The notes beneath the pieces are model-generated. The model saw only the letters and a program-made list of their open reading frames with translations, ran no database searches and was not told the DNA's origin. The translations under genes were made by a program, and so were the position numbers. Of a stretch of DNA of 64,000 nucleotides, positions 24,446 to 37,149 are shown piece by piece (position 1 is the first letter of the stretch; the number at the start of each line of letters is the position of its first letter). This DNA comes from Callipepla californica brunnescens (taxonomy: Eukaryota; Chordata; Aves; Galliformes; Odontophoridae), in contig JALIRH010000141.1 of NCBI GenBank assembly GCA_023055505.1, forward strand, positions 368,501 through 432,500, given 5' to 3'.

Positions 24446-27400
24446 GTGTTGTTATTCTTTTTCGTACTTCTAGTTAATACATGGAAAAACTTTTTCTTGT
24501 CGAACACAAGTATCTTTCGATTCTCTTTTGCAAAAGTATGGTATTCAGAGATAAAGAAGTAAAATAGAAAAGTTTATTACGGAAAGCTGTTTCTTCTACT
24601 AATTGCATTGTGTGATTGCACCGCTTCTATATGTTCCCCAAAAACACTGTCATCTGAGCATTGCAAAAGCTCCCTTTAACAAACATAGCAAAAAGGCAGC
24701 GTGCTAATGTTCGAACCGCGGAAAACCGTGAATCAAGTTCGAATCGCATCAATCGCGGCTCCTGCTGCTTTTGCCGCTGAAGAAAGAAGCCAGTCATTTG
24801 AAAGACGTGCACTGAATTGCGTCTTCAGTAATCAGCCGGCAGCGTTTCTATTCCAACAAATCGCCGTTGAAACCTGAAAGTGACTCCAATTCTGGTGTTG
24901 TAAGTGAATGGATGCTGGATCCCAGTGTTAGTGAGAGGGAAAGTTTTGATTCTCATTCTGCTCTACTACTGAATGCAACGTACGTCTGCATCATTCATTC
25001 ATCTACGAGCACGTTTTCATTCTTTTCTCTGACCAGTCTTGTTATTCCTTTTCCTACCTCTAGTTAATATCGTCACACAAGTTTTTACTTGCCAAACAAA
25101 CAATTCATTCCCTTTTTCTTTTGGAACGGTATGGTATTCAGCGCTAAAAAGTCCAATAGTAGCGTTAAGTACGTCAAGCAGTTTCTTCTACCAAATGTAT
25201 GTTTGATTCCACCTCTTCTAAGTGTTCCCCAAAAACACTGTCAGCGGAGCGTTGCAAAAGCCACTTTTAACAAGCAAAGCAAACCGGCAGAGTGTTAATG
25301 TTCGAACTGCGAAGAACCGCGTCTCAGGCTCGAATCGCATCAATCGCGGCTCCTGCTGCTTTTGCCGCTGAAGAAAGACGCCAGCCAGACAGCAGCAGTG
25401 CACTGAATCGCGGCTTTTCAAAAATCAGCCGGTAGCGGTCCTATTCCAACAAATCGCGTTTTACATGTGAAAGTGACTCGGTTTCAGGAGTTGGAAGAGA
25501 ATGTGTGCTGGATCCCATTGTTACTGGGAAGGAAAGTTTTGATTCTCATTCTGCTCTGCTACTGAATGCAACGTATGTCTGCATCGTTCATTCATCTGCG
25601 AGCACGTTTTCCTTCTTTTCTCTGACCAGTGCTGTTGTCCTTTTAACTTCTTCAATCTAACACATTCACTTCAATTTTCTTACAATACCCGCGGATCTTT
25701 CTCATTCTCTCTCAAAAAGGTATGTTTTTCAGAACTATGGAAGCAATGGAGAGGCGTTAAGTACGGAAAGCTGGTTCCTCTCCCAAAGGCGTGTGTGATT
25801 CTACCGCTTCTAAGGGTTCCCCAGAAAACCTTGTCACCGGAGCATCGGAATAGCCCCCTTTAAGAAGCAGAGAAAAAGCGGCCGAGAGTTTGATGCTCGA
25901 ACCGCGCTTAGCCGCGGATTCCGATTCAATCGCACCAGTCGCGGCTCCTGCTGCTTTTGCCGCTGAAGAAAGACGCCAGTCAGCCGGTAAAAGTGCACTG
26001 AATCGCGGCTTCAGTAATCAGCCGGTAGCGGTTCTTCAACAAATCGCGGTTTACACGTGAAAGTGACTCGGTTTCAGGAGTTGTATGTGTATGTATGCTG
26101 CATCCCAATGTTAGTGGGAGGGAAAGTTTTGATTCTCATTCTGCTCTGCTACTGAATGCAACGTATGTCTGCATCGTTCATTCATCTACGAGCACGTTTT
26201 CATTCTTTACTCTGACCAGTGTTGTTATTCTTTTTCGTACTTCTAGTTAATACATGGAAAAACTTTTTCTTGTCGAACACAAGTATCTTTCGATTCTCTT
26301 TTGCAAAAGTATGGTATTCAGAGATAAAGAAGCAAAAGAGAAACGTTTATTACGGAAAGCTGTTTCTTCTACTAATTGCATTGTGTGATTGCACCGCGTC
26401 TAAATGTTCCCCAAAAACACTGTCATCTGAGCATTGCAAAAGCTCCCTTTAACAAACATAGCAAAAAGGCAGCGTGCTAATGTTGGAACCGCGGAAAACC
26501 GTGAATCATGTTCGAATCGCATCAATCGCGGCTCCTGCTGCTTTTGCCGCTGAAGAAAGAAGCCAGTCATTTGAAAGACGTGCACTGAATTGCGTCTTCA
26601 GTAATCAGCCGGCAGCGTTTCTATTCCAACAAATCGCGGTTGAAACCTGAAAGTGACTCCGTTTCAGGAGTTGTAAGTGTATTTATGTTGCATCCCAATG
26701 TTAGTGGGAGGGAAAGTTTTGATTCTCATTCTGCTCTACTACTGAATGCAACGTACGTCTGCATCGTTCATTCATCTACGAGCACGTTTTCATTCCTTTC
26801 TCTGACCAGTCTTGTTATTCCTTTTCCTACCTCTTTTTAATATCGTCACACATGTTTTTCTTGCCAAACAAACAATTCATTCCCTTTTTCTTTTGGAACG
26901 GTATGGTATTCAGAGCTAAAAAGTCAAATAGTAGCGTTAAGTACGTTAAACTTTTTCTTCTACCAAATGTATGTTTGATTCCACCTCTTCTAAGTGTTCC
27001 CCAAAAACACTATCATCGGAGCTTTGCAAAAGCCTTCTTTAACAAGCAAAGCAAACCGGCAGAGTGTTAATGTTCGAACCGCGAAGAACCTCGGATTCCG
27101 CTCGAATCTCATCAATCGCGGCTCCTGCTGCTTTTGCCGCTGAAGAAAGACGCCAGTCAGACGGCAGCAGTGCACTGAATCGCGGCTTTTCAAAAATCAG
27201 CCGGTAGCGGTTCTTCTCCAACAATTCGCGGTTTACACGTGAAAGTGACTCGGTTTCAGGAGTTGGAAGAGAATGTGTGCTGGATCCCAGTTTTAATAGG
27301 AGTGAAAGTTTTAATTCTTATTCTGCTCTGTTACTGTATGCAACGTATGTCTGAATCGTTCATTCATCTGCGAGCACGTTTTCATTCTTTTCTCTGACCA

Positions 27401-30400
27401 GTGCTGTTATCCTTTTTACTTCCTTAATCTAACACATTCATTTCAATTTTCTTACAATACCCGCGGATCTTTCTCATTCTCTCTCAAAAAGGTATGTTTT
27501 TCAGAACTATGGAAGCAATGGAGAGGCGTTAAGTACGGAAAGCTGGTTCCTCTCCCAAAGGCGTGTGTGATTCTACCGCTTCTAAATGTTCCCCAGAAAA
27601 CCTTGTCACCGGAGCATCGGAATAGCCCCCTTTAAGAAGCAGAGGAAAAGCGGCCGAGAGTTTGATGCTCGAACCGCGCTTAGCCGCGGATTCCCATTCA
27701 ATCGCACCAGTCGCGGCTTCTGCAGCTTTTGCCGGTGAAGAAAGACGCCAGTCAGCCGGCTGCCGTGCACTGAATCGCGGCTTCAGTAATCAGCCGGTAG
27801 CGGTTCTTCTCCAACAAATCGCGGTTTACACGTGAAAGTGACTCGGTTTCAGGAGTTGTATGTGTATGTATGCTGCATCCCAATGTTAGTGGGAGGGAAA
27901 GTTTTGATTCTCATTCTGCTCTACTACTGAATGCAACGTATGTCTGCATCGTTCATTCGTCTACGAGCACGTTTTCATTCTTTTCTCTGACGAGTCTTGT
28001 TACCTTTTTTAGTTCATCTAGTTAATACCGTCACACAAGTTTTTCTTGCCAAACAAACAATTCATTCCCTTTTTCTTTTGGAACGGTATGGTATTCAGAG
28101 CTAAAAAGTCAAATAGTAGCGTTAAGTACGTCAAGCTGTTTCTTCTATCAAATGTATATTTGATTCCACCTCTTCTAATTGTTCCCCAAAAACACTGCCA
28201 GTGGAGATTTGCTAAAGCCACTTCAAACAAACATAGCAAACCGGCAGCGTGTTAATGTTCGAACCGCGAAGAACTTTGAATTCAGCTCGAATCGCATCAA
28301 TCGCGGCTACTGCTGCTTTTGCCGCTGAAGAAAGACGCCAGTCAGAAAGCAGCAGTGCACTGAATCGCGGCTTTTCAAAAATCAGCCGGTAGCGGTCCTA
28401 TTCCAACAATTCGCGGTTTACACGTGAAAGTGACTCGGTTTCAGGTTTGTAAGTGAATGTGTGCTGGATCCCAGTTTTAATAGGAGTGAAAGTTTTAATT
28501 CTTATTCTGCTCTGTTACTGTATGCAACGTACGTCTGAATCGTTCATTCATCTGCGAGCACGTTTTCATTCTTTTCTCTGACCAGTGCTGTTATCCTTTT
28601 TACTTCCTTAATCTAATACACTCACTTGAATTTTCTTACAATACCGGCGGATCTTTCTCATTCTCTCTCAAAAAGGTACGTTTTTCAGAACTATGGAAGC
28701 AATGGAGAGGCGTTAAGTACGGAAAGATAATTCCTCTACCAAAGGTGTGTGTGATTCCACCGCTTCTAAGGGTTCCCCAGAAAACCTTGTCACCGGAGCT
28801 TCGGAATAGCCCCCTTTAGAAGCAGAGAAAAAGCGGCCGAGAGTTTGATGCTCGAACCGCGCTTAGCCGCGGATTCCGATTCAATCGCACCAATCGCGGC
28901 TCCTGCTGCTTTTGCCGCTGAAGAAAGACGCCAGTCAGCCGGTAAAAGTGCACTGAATCGCGGCTTCAGTAATCAGCCGGTAGCGGTTCTTCTCCAACAA
29001 ATCGCGGTTTACACGTGAAAGTGACTCGGTTTCAGGAGTTGTATGTGTATGTATGCTGCATCCCAATGTTAGTGGGAGGGAAAGTTTTGATTCTCATTCT
29101 GCTCTGCTACTGAATGCAACGTATGTCTGCATCGTTCATTCATCTACGAGCACGTTTTCATTCTTTACTCTGACCAGTGTTGTTATTCTTTTTCGTACTT
29201 CTAGTTAATACATGGAAAAACTTTTTCTTGTCGAACACAAGTATCTTTCGATTCTCTTTTGCAAAAGTATGGTATTCAGAGATAAAGAAGCAAAAGAGAA
29301 ACGTTTATTACGGAAAGCTGTTTCTTCTACTAATTGCATTGTGTGATTGCACCGCGTCTAAATGTTCCCCAAAAACACTGTCATCTGAGCATTGCAAAAG
29401 CTCCCTTTAACAAACATAGCAAAAAGGCAGCGTGCTAATGTTGGAACCGCGGAAAACCGTGAATCATGTTCGAATCGCATCAATCGCGGCTCCTGCTGCT
29501 TTTGCCGCTGAAGAAAGAAGCCAGTCATTTGAAAGACGTGCACTGAATTGCGTCTTCAGTAATCAGCCGGCAGCGTTTCTATTCCAACAAATCGCCGTTG
29601 AAACCTGAAAGTGACTCCAATTCTGGTGTTGTAAGTGAATGGATGCTGGATCCCAGTGTTAGTGAGAGGGAAAGTTTTGATTCTCATTCTGCTCTACTAC
29701 TGAATGCAACGTATGTCTGCATCATTCATTCATCTACGAGCACGTTTTCATTCTTTTCTCTGACCAGTCTTGTTATTCCTTTTCCTACCTCTAGTTAATA
29801 TCGTCACACAAGTTTTTACTTGCCAAACAAACAATTCATTCCCTTTTTCTTTTGGAACGGTATGGTATTCAGAGCTAAAAAGTCCAATAGTAGCGTTAAG
29901 TACGTCAAGCAGTTTCTTCTACCAAATGTATGTTTGATTCCACCTCTTCTAAGTGTTCCCCAAAAACACTGTCAGCGGAGCGTTGCAAAAGCCACTTTTA
30001 ACAAGCAAAGCAAACCGGCAGAGTGTTAATGTTCGAACTGCGAAGAACCGCGTCTCAGGATCGAATCGCATCAATCGCGGCTACTGCTGCATTTGCCGCT
30101 GAAGAAAGACGCCAGCCAGACAGCAGCAGTGCACTGAATCGCGGCTTTTCAAAAATCAGCCGGTAGCGGTCCTATTCCAACAATTCGCGGTTTACATGTG
30201 AAAGTGACTCGGTTTCAGGAGTTGGAAGTGAATGTGTGCTGGATCCCATTGTTACTGGGAAGGAAAGTTTTGATTCTCATTCTGCTCTGCTACTGAATGC
30301 AACGTATGTCTGCATCGTTCATTCATCTGCGAGCACGTTTTCCTTCTTTTCTCTGACCAGTGCTGTTGTCCTTTTTACTTCCTTAATCTAACACATTCAC

Positions 30401-31895
30401 TTCAATTTTCTTACAATACCCGCGGATCTTTCTCATTCTCTCTCAAAAAGGTATGTTTTTCAGAACTATGGAAGCAATGGAGAGGCGTTAAGTACGGAAA
30501 GCTGGTTCCTCTCCCAAAGGCGTGTGTGATTCCACCGCTTCTAAGGGTTCCCCAGAAAACCTTGTCACCGGAGCATCGGAATAGCCCCCTTTAAGAAGCA
30601 GAGCAAAGCGGCCGAGAGTTTGATGCTCGAACCGCGCTTAGCCGCGGATTCCGATTCAATCGCACCAGTCGCGGCTCCTGCTGCTTTTGCCGCTGAAGAA
30701 AGACGCCAGTCAGCCGGTAAAAGTGCACTGAATCGCGGCTTCAGTAATCAGCCGGTAGCGGTTCTTCTCTAACAAATCGCGGTTTACACGTGAAAGTGAC
30801 TCCGTTTCAGGAGTTGTAAGTGTATGTATGCTGCATCCCAATGTTAGTGGGAGGGAAAGTTTTGATTCTCATTCTGCTCTACTACTGAATGCAACGTACG
30901 TCTGCATCGTTCATTCATCTACGAGCACGTTTTCATTCCTGTCTCTGACCAGTCTTGTTATTCCTTTTCCTACCTCTAGTTAATATCGTCACACAAGTTT
31001 TTCTTGCCAAACAAACAATTCATTCCCTTTTTCTTTTGGAACGGTATGGTATTCAGAGCTAAAAAGTCAAATAGTAGCGTTAAGTACGTTAAACTTTTTC
31101 TTCTACCAAATGTATGTTTGATTCCACCTCTTCTAAGTGTTCCCCAAAAACACTATCATCGGAGCTTTGCAAAAGCCTTCTTTAACAAGCAGAGCAAACC
31201 GGCAGAGTGTTAATATTCGAACCGCTCAGAACCTCGGATTCCGCTCGAATCTCATCAATCGCGGCTCCTGCTGCTTTTGCCGCTGAAGAAAGACGCCAGT
31301 CAGACGGCAGCAGTGCACTGAATCGCGGCTTTTCAAAAATCAGCCGGTAGCGGTTCTTCTCCAACAATTCGCGGTTTACACGTGAAAGTGACTCGGTTTC
31401 AGGAGTTGGAAGAGAATGTGTGCTGGATCCCAGTTTTAATAGGAGTGAAAGTTTTAATTCTTATTCTGCTCTGTTACTGTATGCAACGTACGTCTGAATC
31501 GTTCATTCATCTGCGAGCACGTTTTCATTCTTTTCTCTGACCAGTGCTGTTATCCTTTTTACTTCCTTAATCTAACACATTCACTTCAATTTTCTTACAA
31601 TACCCGCGGATCTTTCTCATTCTCTCTCAAAAAGGTATGTTTTTCAGAACTATGAAAGCAATGGAGAGACGTTAACTACGGAAAGATAATTCCTCTCCCA
31701 AAGGTGTGTGTGATTCCACCGCTTCTAAGGGTTCCCCAGAAAACCTTGTCACCGGAGCATCGGAATAGCCCCCTTTAGAAGCAGAGAAAAAGCGGCCGAG
31801 AATTTGATGCTCGAACCGCGCTTAGCCGCGGATTCCCATTCAATCGCACCAGTCGCGGCTCCTGCTGCTTTTGCCGCTGAAGAAAGACGCTAGTA
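24446..31895. repeat. 13-monomer super-repeat, second copy, truncated
   Basis: Order is ABC (24446), ABCBC (26219), then a variant ABCBC (29177) whose second half is more like the early array. The variant 'cagcgctaaaaagtccaat' at 25140 is shared with 17449, linking the two super-repeats. The array ends abruptly inside the conserved box at about 31895, where TTAGGG-like DNA takes over with no edge decay. Confidence 0.8.
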
Positions 31896-32679
31896 GGTTT
31901 AGGGCTAGGGTAGGGTTTGGGTTAGTGGTTAGGGTTAAGGTTAGGGGTTAGGGCTGGGGTAGGTTTAGGGCTAGGGTAGGGTTGGGTTTAGGGTTAGGGT
32001 GGGGTAAGGGTTAGGGGCAGGATAAGGGCTTAGGGGTTGGGGTTAGGGGTTAGGATTAGGGTAGGGTTAGGGTAAGGGTTAGGGTAGGGTAAGGGTTAGG
32101 GTTTACGGTAGGGTTAGGGTTAGTGTTAGGGTAGGGTTATGGTTAAGTAAGGGTTAGGGTTAGGGTAAAGGTTAGGGTAGGGTTAGGGTTAGGTTTAAGG
32201 GGTAGGGTTTGGGTTAGATAATGGTTATGGTAAGTATTAGGGTCAGGGTTACGGGTAGGGTGTGAGTCAGGGTTAGGGTTTTAGGGTTAGGGTAGGGTTA
32301 GGGTTAGGTTTTGGGTCGATCAATAGGGTTAGGGTTAGATTAGGGTAGGGTTAGGATAGGGTTAGGGTAGGGTTTGTGTTAGGGTTAGGGTGTAGGGTTA
32401 GGGTTAGGGTAGGGTTAGGGTTAGGGGTTAAGGTTAGGGGTTAGTGTTAGGGTAGGGTAGGGGTAGGGTTAGGGTAGGGTAAGGGTTAGGGGTTAGGATT
32501 AGGGTTAAGGTGTTAGGAGTTAGGGTTAGGGTAGGGTTAGGGTTAGGGTTAGGGTTAGGGTTAGAATAGGGTAAGGGTTAGGGGTAGGGTTACGGGTAGG
32601 GTTAGGGTAAAGTTAGGGTTAGGGTTCCGGTTACGGTTAGGGTCCATCAATAGGGTTAGGGTTTAGGGTTAGGGGTTAG
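31896..32679 (+). repeat. Irregular TTAGGG-like block
   Basis: Degenerate G-strand repeat with many TAGGG, TTAGGGG and GGGTTAAGG variants. It lacks the landmarks of the 5.2-kb unit, so it is a different subtelomeric family. No gene is visible. It abuts the truncated satellite monomer on its left. Confidence 0.85.
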
Positions 32680-35600
32680 GGTTAGGTGTATGGGTAGGGG
32701 TAGGGTTAGGGTTAGGGTTAGGTTGGATTAGGGTTAGGGTTAGGGTTGGGTAAGGGTTAGGGGTAGGATTACGGGTAGGGTTAGTGTTATGGTTAGGGTC
32801 CATCAATAGGGTTAGGCAAGGTTTAGGGTTAGGGTTAGGTGTTAGGGTAAGGGGTTAGGGTTAGGGTAGGGTTAGGGTCCATCAATAGGGTTATGGTAGG
32901 GTTAGGGTTATGGATAGGGTTAGAGTTAGGGTAGGGTTAGAGTTAGGGTTAGGGTAGGGCTAGGGTAAGGGTAGAGTTAGGGTAGGTTTATGGTAAGGGT
33001 AGGGTAGTGTTAGGGTAGGGTATGGGTTAGGGGTTAGGGTTAAGGTTAGGGGTTAGGGCTCGGGTAGGGTTAGGGGTTAGTGTTAGGGTTAGGGGCAGGG
33101 TTAGGGTTAGGGTAGGGTTGGGGTTAGGGTTAGGGTAGGGTTGGGGTTAGGGACAGGGTTAGGGTTAGGGCTTACGGGTTGGGGATAGGGGTTAGGGTCA
33201 CGGTTAGGGTAGGGTTAGGTTAGGTTTAGGGTTAGTGTTAGGGTTATGGTTAGGTAAGGGTTAGGGGTTAGGGTAAATGTTAGGGTAGGGTTAGGGTTGG
33301 GTTAGGGTTAGTGTTAGGGTTAGGGTTATGGCTTAGGGGTAGGTAAGGGTTAGGGTAGGGTTAGGGTCAGGGTCAGGGTTAAGGGTAGGGTTTGAGTCAG
33401 GGTCAGGGTCAGGGTTAGGGTTAGCACAGGGTTAGGGTAGGGTTAGATGTTAGGGTAGGGTTAGGGTTAGTGTTAGAGTTATGGTTAGGTAGGGGTTAGG
33501 GTAAGGGTTAGGGGTTAGGGTAAATGTTAGGGTAGGTTTAGGGTTAAGGATTAGGGTAGAGTTAGGGTTAGGTAAGGGTTAGGGTATGGTTAGGGTCAGG
33601 GTTAAGGGTAGGGTTAGGGTTAGGGTAGAATTAGGGTTAGATTTGAGGGTTAGGGTAGGGTTAGGGTAGGGTTAGGGGTTAGGGTAAGGGTTAGGGTTGG
33701 ATTAGAATTTACGGTAAGGGTTAGGGTTAGGGGTTAGGGTCAGTATTAGGGTTAGGGGTTAGGGTTAGGGATAGGGTAAGAGTTAGGGTAGGGTTAGGGT
33801 AGGGTTAGAGTTAGGGTAGGGTTAGTGTTAGGGTTAGGGTACGTTTAGGGTTTGGGTAAGGGTTAGGGTGAGGGTTGGTGTTAGGGTAGGATTAGGGTTA
33901 GGTTCAGGGTTAGGGTAGTGTTAGGGTTTAGGGTTAGGGTTAGGGTTAGGTGTATGGGTAGGGGTAGGGTTAGGGTTAGGGTTAGGTTGGATTAGGGTTA
34001 GGGTTAGGGTTGGGTAAGGGTTAGGGGTAGGATTACGGGTAGGGTTAGTGTTATGGTTAGGGTCCATCAATAGGGTTAGGCAAGGTTTAGGGTTAGGGTT
34101 AGGTGTTAGGGTAAGGGGTTAGGGTTAGGGTAGGGTTAGGGTCCATCAATAGGGTTATGGTAGGGTTAGGGTTATGGATAGGGTTAGAGTTAGGGTAGGG
34201 TTAGAGTTAGGGTTAGGGTAGGGCTTGGGTAAGGGTAGAGTTAGGGTAGGTTTATGGTAAGGGTAGGGTAGTGTTAGGGTAGGGTATGGGTTAGGGGTTA
34301 GGGTTAAGGTTAGGGGTTAGGGCTCGGGTAGGGTTAGGGGTTAGTGTTAGGGTTAGGGGCAGGGTTAGGGTTAGGGTAGGGTTGGGGTTAGGGTTAGGGT
34401 AGGGTTGGGGTTAGGGACAGGGTTAGGGTTAGGGCTTACGGGTTGGGGATAGGGGTTAGGGTCACGGTTAGGGTAGGGTTAGGTTAGGTTTAGGGTTAGT
34501 GTTAGGGTTATGGTTAGGTAAGGGTTAGGGGTTAGGGTAAATGTTAGGGTAGGGTTAGGGTTGGGTTAGGGTTAGTGTTAGGGTTAGGGTTATGGCTTAG
34601 GGGTAGGTAAGGGTTAGGGTAGGGTTAGGGTCAGGGTCAGGGTTAAGGGTAGGGTTTGAGTCAGGGTCAGGGTCAGGGTTAGGGTTAGCACAGGGTTAGG
34701 GTAGGGTTAGATGTTAGGGTAGGGTTAGGGTTAGTGTTAGAGTTATGGTTAGGTAGGGGTTAGGGTAAGGGTTAGGGGTTAGGGTAAATGTTAGGGTAGG
34801 TTTAGGGTTAAGGATTAGGGTAGAGTTAGGGTTAGGTAAGGGTTAGGGTATGGTTAGGGTCAGGGTTAAGGGTAGGGTTAGGGTTAGGGTAGAATTAGGG
34901 TTAGATTTGAGGGTTAGGGTAGGGTTAGGGTAGGGTTAGGGGTTAGGGTAAGGGTTAGGGTTGGATTAGAATTTACGGTAAGGGTTAGGGTTAGGGGTTA
35001 GGGTCAGTATTAGGGTTAGGGGTTAGGGTTAGGGATAGGGTAAGAGTTAGGGTAGGGTTAGGGTAGGGTTAGAGTTAGGGTAGGGTTAGTGTTAGGGTTA
35101 GGGTACGTTTAGGGTTTGGGTAAGGGTTAGGGTGAGGGTTGGTGTTAGGGTAGGATTAGGGTTAGGTTCAGGGTTAGGGTAGTGTTAGGGTTTAGGGTTA
35201 GGGTTAGGGTTAGGTGTATGGGTAGGGGTAGGGTTAGGGTTAGGGTTAGGTTGGATTAGGGTTAGGGTTAGGGTTGGGTAAGGGTTAGGGGTAGGATTAC
35301 GGGTAGGGTTAGTGTTATGGTTAGGGTCCATCAATAGGGTTAGGCAAGGTTTAGGGTTAGGGTTAGGTGTTAGGGTAAGGGGTTAGGGTTAGGGTAGGGT
35401 TAGGGTCCATCAATAGGGTTATGGTAGGGTTAGGGTTATGGATAGGGTTAGAGTTAGGGTAGGGTTAGAGTTAGGGTTAGGGTAGGGCTTGGGTAAGGGT
35501 AGAGTTAGGGTAGGTTTATGGTAAGGGTAGGGTAGTGTTAGGGTAGGGTATGGGTTAGGGGTTAGGGTTAAGGTTAGGGGTTAGGGCTCGGGTAGGGTTA

Positions 35601-36471
35601 GGGGTTAGTGTTAGGGTTAGGGGCAGGGTTAGGGTTAGGGTAGGGTTGGGGTTAGGGTTAGGGTAGGGTTGGGGTTAGGGACAGGGTTAGGGTTAGGGCT
35701 TACGGGTTGGGGATAGGGGTTAGGGTCACGGTTAGGGTAGGGTTAGGTTAGGTTTAGGGTTAGTGTTAGGGTTATGGTTAGGTAAGGGTTAGGGGTTAGG
35801 GTAAATGTTAGGGTAGGGTTAGGGTTGGGTTAGGGTTAGTGTTAGGGTTAGGGTTATGGCTTAGGGGTAGGTAAGGGTTAGGGTAGGGTTAGGGTCAGGG
35901 TCAGGGTTAAGGGTAGGGTTTGAGTCAGGGTCAGGGTCAGGGTTAGGGTTAGCACAGGGTTAGGGTAGGGTTAGATGTTAGGGTAGGGTTAGGGTTAGTG
36001 TTAGAGTTATGGTTAGGTAGGGGTTAGGGTAAGGGTTAGGGGTTAGGGTAAATGTTAGGGTAGGTTTAGGGTTAAGGATTAGGGTAGAGTTAGGGTTAGG
36101 TAAGGGTTAGGGTATGGTTAGGGTCAGGGTTAAGGGTAGGGTTAGGGTTAGGGTAGAATTAGGGTTAGATTTGAGGGTTAGGGTAGGGTTAGGGTAGGGT
36201 TAGGGGTTAGGGTAAGGGTTAGGGTTGGATTAGAATTTACGGTAAGGGTTAGGGTTAGGGGTTAGGGTCAGTATTAGGGTTAGGGGTTAGGGTTAGGGAT
36301 AGGGTAAGAGTTAGGGTAGGGTTAGGGTAGGGTTAGAGTTAGGGTAGGGTTAGTGTTAGGGTTAGGGTACGTTTAGGGTTTGGGTAAGGGTTAGGGTGAG
36401 GGTTGGTGTTAGGGTAGGATTAGGGTTAGGTTCAGGGTTAGGGTAGTGTTAGGGTTTAGGGTTAGGGTTAG
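32680..36471 (+). repeat. 1264-bp tandem repeat, three copies
   Basis: The landmark 'tgtatgggtagggg' lies at 32687, 33951 and 35215, and 'catcaatagggttaggcaagg' lies at 32801, 34065 and 35329. The spacing is exactly 1264 bp both times. Copies 32680-33943, 33944-35207 and 35208-36471 look near-identical over all their irregular variants. One visible difference is 'agggctagggt' in copy 1 against 'agggcttgggt' in copies 2 and 3. Conservation of phase and length points to recent duplication or to an assembly repeat. Confidence 0.9.
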
Positions 36472-37149
36472 GGTACGGTTAGGGGTTAGGGTTGGGGTAA
36501 GGGTTAGGTTAGGGTTAGGGTTAGGGGGTTAGGGTTAGGGGATTAGTGTTAGGGTTAGGGGTTAGGGTTAGGGTGAGGGTTGGTGTTAGGGTAGGATTAG
36601 GGTTAGGTTCAGGGTTAGGGTAGTGTTAGGGTTCAGGGTTAGGGTTGTGGTAAGGTTTAGGGGATTAGTGTTAGGGGTTAGGGTAGGGTTAGGGTTAGGA
36701 TTGGGATTAGGTTTAGGTTAGGGTTATGGTTAGGGTTAGGATAGGGTTAATGTAGGGTTAGGGTTAGTGATAGAGTAAGACTTAGGGTTAGGGTTATGGT
36801 AAGAGTTAGGGATTGGGATACGGTTAGATTTAGGGTTAAGAATAGGGTTCGGGTTTGATTAGGGTTAGGGTTAGTGTTAGGAATCAATTTGGAGGAAGGA
36901 AAAGGTTTAGGAATTGGTTCATTGTTAGGGTTAGTCTTCAAGTTAGTAATAGAGTAAGGGTTAGTGTTCGGGTTAGGAATAGGGTTCTGAATAGGGCGAG
37001 GTTTGGGAATAGGATGAAGTTTAGGGTTAGGGTTCGGGTCAGATTTAGCACTATGTTTCAGGTTCCTTTTAGGTTTAGTGATAAGGATTAGGGGTACGTT
37101 TAGGTATTGTACAATGCTAAGTGTTAGCTTCTGGGTGGGGGTTGGGGTT
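36472..37149 (+). repeat. Partial subtelomeric unit, left of the solo LTR
   Basis: TTAGGG-like DNA leading into the unit landmarks 'aatcaatttggaggaagg' (about 36884) and 'gtattgtacaatgctaagtg' (about 37106). It is collinear with 1125-1305 but has an extra segment (about 36940-37020) that the copy at 1 lacks. It ends at the solo LTR insertion point. Confidence 0.82.

Larger units (their letters stand above)
8271..31895. repeat. 591-bp satellite array with higher-order structure
   Basis: About 23.6 kb of tandem monomers, unrelated to TTAGGG. A conserved box (cggctcctgctgcttttgcc, then gctgaagaaagacgcc) recurs at 8461, 9055, 9402, 9992, 10574, 11168, 11758, 12348, 12942, 13532, 14123 and so on to 31873. 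Spacing is about 591 bp throughout apart from one 347-bp interval, giving roughly 40 monomers. Three monomer classes can be told apart. A has 'cttgtcgaacacaag'. B has 'gccaaacaaacaattcattc'. C has 'cttacaatacc' plus 'cgcgcttagccgcgg'. CpG is frequent for vertebrate DNA. Frames of 60-77 codons recur with the monomers on both strands but are not conserved as proteins. I do not recognise a named family. Confidence 0.93.

Noticed and set aside
9258..31367. Recurrent 61-77 codon frames in the 591-bp satellite
   Set aside because: They recur only because the monomer recurs. Overlapping frames on both strands are equally open, and starts and stops shift between classes.
8271..31895. CRISPR-like array
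   Set aside because: The repeats are 591-bp vertebrate satellite monomers. There are no short repeats with unique spacers.
8271..31895. CENP-B box in the satellite
   Set aside because: TTCG occurs often, but I found no full TTCGNNNNANNCGGG match.
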